Shown here: positions 14,073-16,865 of the stretch, in pieces
How the letters are laid out: each line of letters opens with the position of its first letter
Position numbering within the stretch: the first letter of the stretch is position 1
Origin: JAGVNX01 sp035290965
GTDB lineage: Archaea; Iainarchaeota; Iainarchaeia; Iainarchaeales; GCA-2688035
Reading direction: 5' to 3'
DNA length: 16,865 bases
NCBI GenBank assembly: GCA_035290965.1
Contig: DATDTD010000072.1
Location: 1-16,865, forward strand
Notes under the pieces: model-generated
What the model was told of the DNA's origin: nothing
The model's database searches: none
What the model saw: only the letters and a program-made list of their open reading frames with translations
Made by a program: the position numbers and the translations under genes

Positions 14073-14654
14073 ATGAAAGCGGCTCTGCACGAATTCAGGG
14101 AAAGAAAAACATTTTTCCTGCTTGTCCTTATGGAAATAATTTTTGCAATAGTGATGATTGTTTCTTTGCTGAATATGCTCGGATTCAGTGTTTTTCAGGT
14201 GTTTGAACAGGGGAAATACTCTTTTTCCTTTAACCCCAATCTTTTAGATGTTTCTTTTTTTGTTTTCGGGCTTGTTTTGCTCCTGCTGGTTTTTTTTGCG
14301 ATTAAAAAAAGATTTCCAATGCTTTATTCCGTACAGCAGGATGCCTGGTCCGAGGTAAGGATTTCCGCGGGGCAGAAGATTCACAATGCGAGAACTGATT
14401 CGCGCGCAGTCGCTCTCCTGATTATTGAAATGATGTTTGTGATTGTTGTTTTTGTTTCTATTTCCGCGTTTTTCGATCAGAATTTTGAATTGATTCCCTG
14501 GAGCAATGCGGGAATTTTTCCCCCTGAAACAACTGTAATCAATGCACTGATTGCAGTCCTTGTGCTTGCGGGTTTTTACTGGCTTTATTCGCAGACAGCG
14601 GATTACAGGCAGGAAAGAAAAATTCTCAAGGCAAAAACGCATTCAAGGAAATAA
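14073..14654 (+). CDS. Four-helix membrane protein, unknown function
   Basis: The 193-residue protein starts MKAALHEFRERKTFF, with four hydrophobic segments around LLVLMEIIFAIVMIVSLL, DVSFFVFGLVLLLLVFF, ALLIIEMMFVIVVFVSIS and VINALIAVLVLAGFYW. Charged cytoplasmic-type parts are KKRFPMLYSVQQDAWSEVR between helices 2 and 3 and a basic tail ending AKTHSRK. No active-site motif or named family is seen. The ATG at 14073 is chosen for its correctly spaced TATA box; a frame starting at 14031 would place that box inside the gene. It appears monocistronic and converges on the Lon-like protease gene. Confidence 0.72.
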   Translation: MKAALHEFRERKTFFLLVLMEIIFAIVMIVSLLNMLGFSVFQVFEQGKYSFSFNPNLLDVSFFVFGLVLLLLVFFAIKKRFPMLYSVQQDAWSEVRISAGQKIHNARTDSRAVALLIIEMMFVIVVFVSISAFFDQNFELIPWSNAGIFPPETTVINALIAVLVLAGFYWLYSQTADYRQERKILKAKTHSRK

Positions 14655-14668
14655 AAAATAGCTTTTTT
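14653..14668. terminator. Bidirectional A/T-rich terminator candidate
   Basis: AAAAAATAGCTTTTTT lies in the 23-nt gap between two convergent genes. It gives a T run on either strand after the respective stop codon, which is how archaeal intrinsic termination usually looks. Confidence 0.45.
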
Positions 14669-14677
14669 CAATGCGTT

Positions 14678-15442
14678 TTATGCGAGCAGGTACTGCACTG
14701 CTTCCTGTATGTTTGCTACTTCCTTTACTTCAATGTTCCAGCCCTGCTGTTTTGCGTAATCGTTAAGGTCGAGAGTTTTTGTAATGTATGTTGTCCTCTG
14801 GATAATGTAATTTCCGCGCCGTTCGCTTGTTGTCTGCGGCTCATAATAGGTTGCGGTGCTCTGTCCTCTAGGGACTAAAAACAATGTTTTTCCCACTTGG
14901 GCTGTTGCTCCCAGCTTTTCTATTACTCCGCCTATCTGCCCAATGCTTCCGTCTGCATTAATTGTCCCTGTTATTGCCACATTGCTTTTGATCTGCTTCT
15001 GCTCTATTGCGGCAATTGTTGCAGCAGTTAGCGCTGCTCCCGCGCTCGGCCCGCCTACAAGCTGTGCATTTCCCGCTTCTATTGAATAAATAACATCCTT
15101 ATCCGAAAGGCTTGTGCCTGTAAAAATTTCTGCAACTGTTTTTGCTATTTCAGCAGACTGCTGTGTATCTGGTTCCACAAACGGATTAAGCGAAAACAAT
15201 ACTCTTCCCTGCCCCGGCTGTACCTCGACAGTGGCAGTGTTCACAACCCCCGTATTGTCCTGCGAATTTACTGCAACAATGTCTATGGAGGCAGAATATG
15301 TTTTTTCAGGCAGCTGTGTCAATGAAAGCCCCGTCAATCCCGTTGCCTTGCTCACGCTGAAATAATCAGCTGTAAAAAGCCCGAGTGAAAAAGTCACTGC
15401 GAGCAGTGCCACCAGCAAAACAATCTCTGCTTTTTTCATCAT
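14678..15442 (-). CDS. Secreted or membrane-anchored Lon-type (S16) serine protease without ATPase domain
   Basis: The protein has about 254 residues. After a short basic tip, one hydrophobic segment (AEIVLLVALLAVTFSLGLF) acts as a signal anchor or signal peptide. The rest is the Lon proteolytic domain, with the catalytic serine in GGPSAGAAL (Ser133) and the partner lysine in IGGVIEKLG (Lys176), plus VAITGTINADGSIGQIGG, the family's central strand. No AAA+ module is present, so it should act outside the cytoplasm without ATP, on unknown substrates. A family of such secreted Lon-like proteins is known in archaea. ATG 15442 (MMKK) is preferred, with GGGAA upstream; an in-frame TTG at 15466 would add MPEFRELF. 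In its ancestral context it probably followed the gene whose tail remnant ends at 15568. Confidence 0.85.
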   Translation of the reverse strand: MMKKAEIVLLVALLAVTFSLGLFTADYFSVSKATGLTGLSLTQLPEKTYSASIDIVAVNSQDNTGVVNTATVEVQPGQGRVLFSLNPFVEPDTQQSAEIAKTVAEIFTGTSLSDKDVIYSIEAGNAQLVGGPSAGAALTAATIAAIEQKQIKSNVAITGTINADGSIGQIGGVIEKLGATAQVGKTLFLVPRGQSTATYYEPQTTSERRGNYIIQRTTYITKTLDLNDYAKQQGWNIEVKEVANIQEAVQYLLA

Positions 15443-15486
15443 AAACAATTCCCTGAATTCGGGCAAATTAATGCCAAAACAATGAG

Positions 15487-15494
15487 CCTATAAA
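15487..15494 (-). promoter_or_regulatory. TATA-like box for the Lon-like protease gene
   Basis: TTTATAGG on the minus strand would start RNA near 15464. That gives a leader of about 20 nt before ATG 15442, or a leaderless TTG at 15466. Confidence 0.4.
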
Positions 15495-15567
15495 CTTCTT
15501 ACAAAAAATTATTTTTAAACGTTTCTTTTTTGTTATTGTACTGCCTAATAATGCCCCGCGATTCGCT

Positions 15568-15624
15568 TTATTCTTTTGCCCAGGTTATTTCCACATTGTC
15601 TGTTCTCTGCCGCGGTTTTATGCC
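15568..15624 (-). pseudogene. Displaced 3' tail of the host gene, downstream of the endonuclease gene
   Basis: On the minus strand a stretch reads GIKPRQRTDNVEITWAKE and a stop. It is in a different frame from the endonuclease gene, which ends inside it (TAA at 15618-15620). The same tail, as GIRPKQRTDDVEITWV and a stop, closes the gene entering from the right edge. Of 15 aligned residues 12 are identical and 3 are conservative changes. At DNA level the final 16 bases (GTGGAAATAACCTGGG) match exactly, while the upstream 30 bases carry about ten differences, half of them in codons for unchanged residues. It has no start of its own and is best read as the old end of the host gene, cut off by the insertion. 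Confidence 0.75.
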
Positions 15625-16742
15625 TTTGCGGCATTTTCTAGACTGCTGTAAAGATATTTTTGCCCTACTGCCCTGGTTTTTACTTTTCCTTTGTCGGTTA
15701 ATCTCTTTAGATAATGCGATACTGTGCGCTTGTCTTTTTTAACTATTTTTGACAAGTCTAACGCGCTTGTGTTCGGATTCTCCCTGACTTTTGCCAAATA
15801 AATGTCTAGTGCTGTGTTTCTTCTTAATTGATGCCTTTTATAACTTTCAACAATTTCTTTGAATCGTTGTCTTTTAGTTTTGTGGCGTAGTACAAACCCG
15901 AGTTTTTCAAGTTTGGAAAAATTCTGGTTGCAGGTTATGGTTAGGCCTGTTAGCCCCTTGTCTGCCTTTCCAATACGCGAGTTGATGCCCATTTTTTCCA
16001 ATAGGCAATGCCAATCTTCAAGATATTCTCTGTTTTTCATTCGCGTGTAAACATATCGCGTAAATCCTGTGTGGCGTATGCTTCCTTCGCAGTCAATAAG
16101 GCATCCGAAGACTTTTGCGACTAATTCAGGGCTTGCTTTTTTCAGTTCTTCGTTTACCCTTATTTCAAGGGAATTTGTCTTTTCTTTCAGCACGAAGTTA
16201 ACGAACTTGACAAATGTTTTGTTACTCGCTCGAACATCAAGATAAATTCTTGCATCTTTTGAATTTGTGGAGAGCTCTTCTTCAGAAACCAGTGTTTTAA
16301 AATCGAGTTTCTCTTGTTCATATTCCAAAAAATATTCTGCAGATTCTGCCTTGTCAGTGAAAACAACAGTGTCAAGTTCTTTTGTAAATCCGTTTTTTCC
16401 AAAATGAAATTTCTTCAGGTTTCCGTTTTTGACAACGCGTATTTTTTCTTTTTCAATCCAGAGAGGAGGAATTTTTATTTTTATCAGCGCATTTTTATGG
16501 GCGGTTATTTTGTGTTCTGCAAATAATCTCTCAAAATAATTTATCAGTTCCGGGCTTTTATTTGATATGCTGATTCTTCCTTCCGAGTTCCACCAGCCTT
16601 CGGCTTTCAAGGCTTCAACTAAGCAGGCAAGTTCTTCGTAATATTCTGTGCTCTTAAGCAAGAAGGAGTTCTTGCAATTTTTAGTTTGCACTGTGAATCC
16701 GTCTTTTGTCCGAACAAGTATGAAGTCTGAGTTTATTTGCAT
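15618..16742 (-). CDS. LAGLIDADG-type homing endonuclease with C-terminal winged helix
   Basis: The 374-residue protein has a clear LAGLIDADG motif, LVAKVFGCLIDCEGSI (207-222, acidic Glu219). A more divergent first motif lies at about 37-49 (ELACLVEALKAEG) and is followed by RISISNKSPELINYFERLF, the usual continuation of this fold. The C-terminal region (about 320-370) is a winged helix-turn-helix, with TSALDLSKIVKKDKRTVSHY and the wing KVKTRAVGQKYLYS, which could aid site recognition or regulate transcription. There are no intein splice junctions. The gene follows 57 nt after the stop of the host gene and ends inside the displaced copy of that gene's tail. A TATA-like TTAATATTAAAAG lies 17-23 nt before the ATG. 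The second acidic site is plausible but less certain than the first. Confidence 0.85.
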   Translation of the reverse strand: MQINSDFILVRTKDGFTVQTKNCKNSFLLKSTEYYEELACLVEALKAEGWWNSEGRISISNKSPELINYFERLFAEHKITAHKNALIKIKIPPLWIEKEKIRVVKNGNLKKFHFGKNGFTKELDTVVFTDKAESAEYFLEYEQEKLDFKTLVSEEELSTNSKDARIYLDVRASNKTFVKFVNFVLKEKTNSLEIRVNEELKKASPELVAKVFGCLIDCEGSIRHTGFTRYVYTRMKNREYLEDWHCLLEKMGINSRIGKADKGLTGLTITCNQNFSKLEKLGFVLRHKTKRQRFKEIVESYKRHQLRRNTALDIYLAKVRENPNTSALDLSKIVKKDKRTVSHYLKRLTDKGKVKTRAVGQKYLYSSLENAAKA

Positions 16743-16755
16743 ACTTAGAATCCGC

Positions 16756-16768
16756 TTTTAATATTAAA
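16756..16768 (-). promoter_or_regulatory. TATA-like region upstream of the second endonuclease gene
   Basis: TTTAATATTAAAA on the minus strand is centred about 20 nt from ATG 16742. It suggests the element has its own promoter rather than depending on the host gene. Confidence 0.35.
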
Positions 16769-16799
16769 GACGCTTTTGGAAGCAGATTTCCACTGATGC

Positions 16800-16865
16800 T
16801 TAAACCCAGGTTATTTCCACATCATCAGTGCGCTGCTTGGGTCGTATGCCGGTTTCTTCAATTTT
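16800..16865 (-). CDS. 3' end of an unidentified gene, truncated by the window edge
   Basis: The last 21 codons plus TAA of a gene coming from the right: KIEET, then GIRPKQRTDDVEITWV. This is too little to name the family. It is supported as real coding sequence because a second copy of the same tail, differing mostly at silent or conservative positions, lies at 15568-15624 beyond the endonuclease gene. That pattern only arises when the protein sequence is under selection. The tail ends two residues earlier than the displaced copy (V instead of AKE). Confidence 0.7.
   Translation of the reverse strand, partial: KIEETGIRPKQRTDDVEITWV

Noticed and set aside
14149..14175. C/D box guide RNA candidate (GTGATGA followed by CTGA)
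   Set aside because: It lies inside a membrane-protein gene, the boxes are too close together and no second box pair is evident.
15568..16865. Intein or archaeal intron interpretation of the second endonuclease
   Set aside because: The upstream host frame ends with its own stop codon before the endonuclease gene, the two are in different frames, and no Cys/Ser start or His-Asn end splice junctions are visible.
1..16865. tRNA genes, CRISPR arrays, insertion sequences
   Set aside because: I scanned by eye for T-arm GTTCGA motifs with flanking stems, regularly spaced repeats and transposase motifs, and found none convincing; a covariance-model search would be more sensitive.

Overview
The window is archaeal, most likely from a DPANN-type lineage (a Diapherotrites- or Micrarchaeota-like genome would fit, but I cannot place it). 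The evidence is archaeal ribosomal proteins eS1 and uS15, archaeal-type SecF/SecD, CDP-archaeol synthase, a KEOPS Bud32 kinase, an archaeosortase, and TATA-like boxes about 26-27 nt upstream of many start codons, which implies leaderless transcripts. The DnaK-DnaJ-GrpE set is bacterial-type, as in other archaea that acquired it by transfer.

Layout. 1-2371 (+): 3' part of secF, then secD. 2368-3385 (-): a tight carS-archaeosortase pair. 3449-4661 (-): uS15, a 37-residue ORF and eS1. 4876-5339 (+): two small two-helix membrane proteins. 5336-6502 (-): a lipoprotein-like secreted protein followed by bud32. 6561-7202 (-): a GNAT acetyltransferase. 7244-11784 (-): grpE, a 28-residue acidic ORF, a LAGLIDADG homing endonuclease, dnaK and dnaJ. 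11871-12974 (+): a winged-helix regulator divergent from grpE, followed in the same reading frame by a membrane HExxH metalloprotease. 13021-13939: two unrecognised basic proteins, convergent. 14073-14654 (+): a four-helix membrane protein. 14678-15442 (-): a secreted Lon-type (S16) serine-lysine protease without an ATPase. 15568-16865 (-): the 3' end of an unidentified gene, a second LAGLIDADG-like endonuclease gene, and a second divergent copy of that gene's 3' end.

How the genes work together. Much of the window concerns protein fate: SecDF (export), archaeosortase plus CarS (lipid-linked C-terminal processing and the lipid precursor), DnaKJ/GrpE with a probable adjacent regulator (folding), and two membrane or secreted proteases. 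Two homing endonuclease genes have entered this gene set. The most unusual structure is at the right edge. The second endonuclease gene sits between two copies of a 15-codon gene tail. These share the protein sequence but differ at many synonymous or conservative positions, as expected if the element brought a recoded replacement tail that preserves the host protein and destroys the cleavage site.

No rRNA, convincing tRNA, CRISPR array or insertion sequence was seen. No gene-free stretch exceeds about 190 bases.
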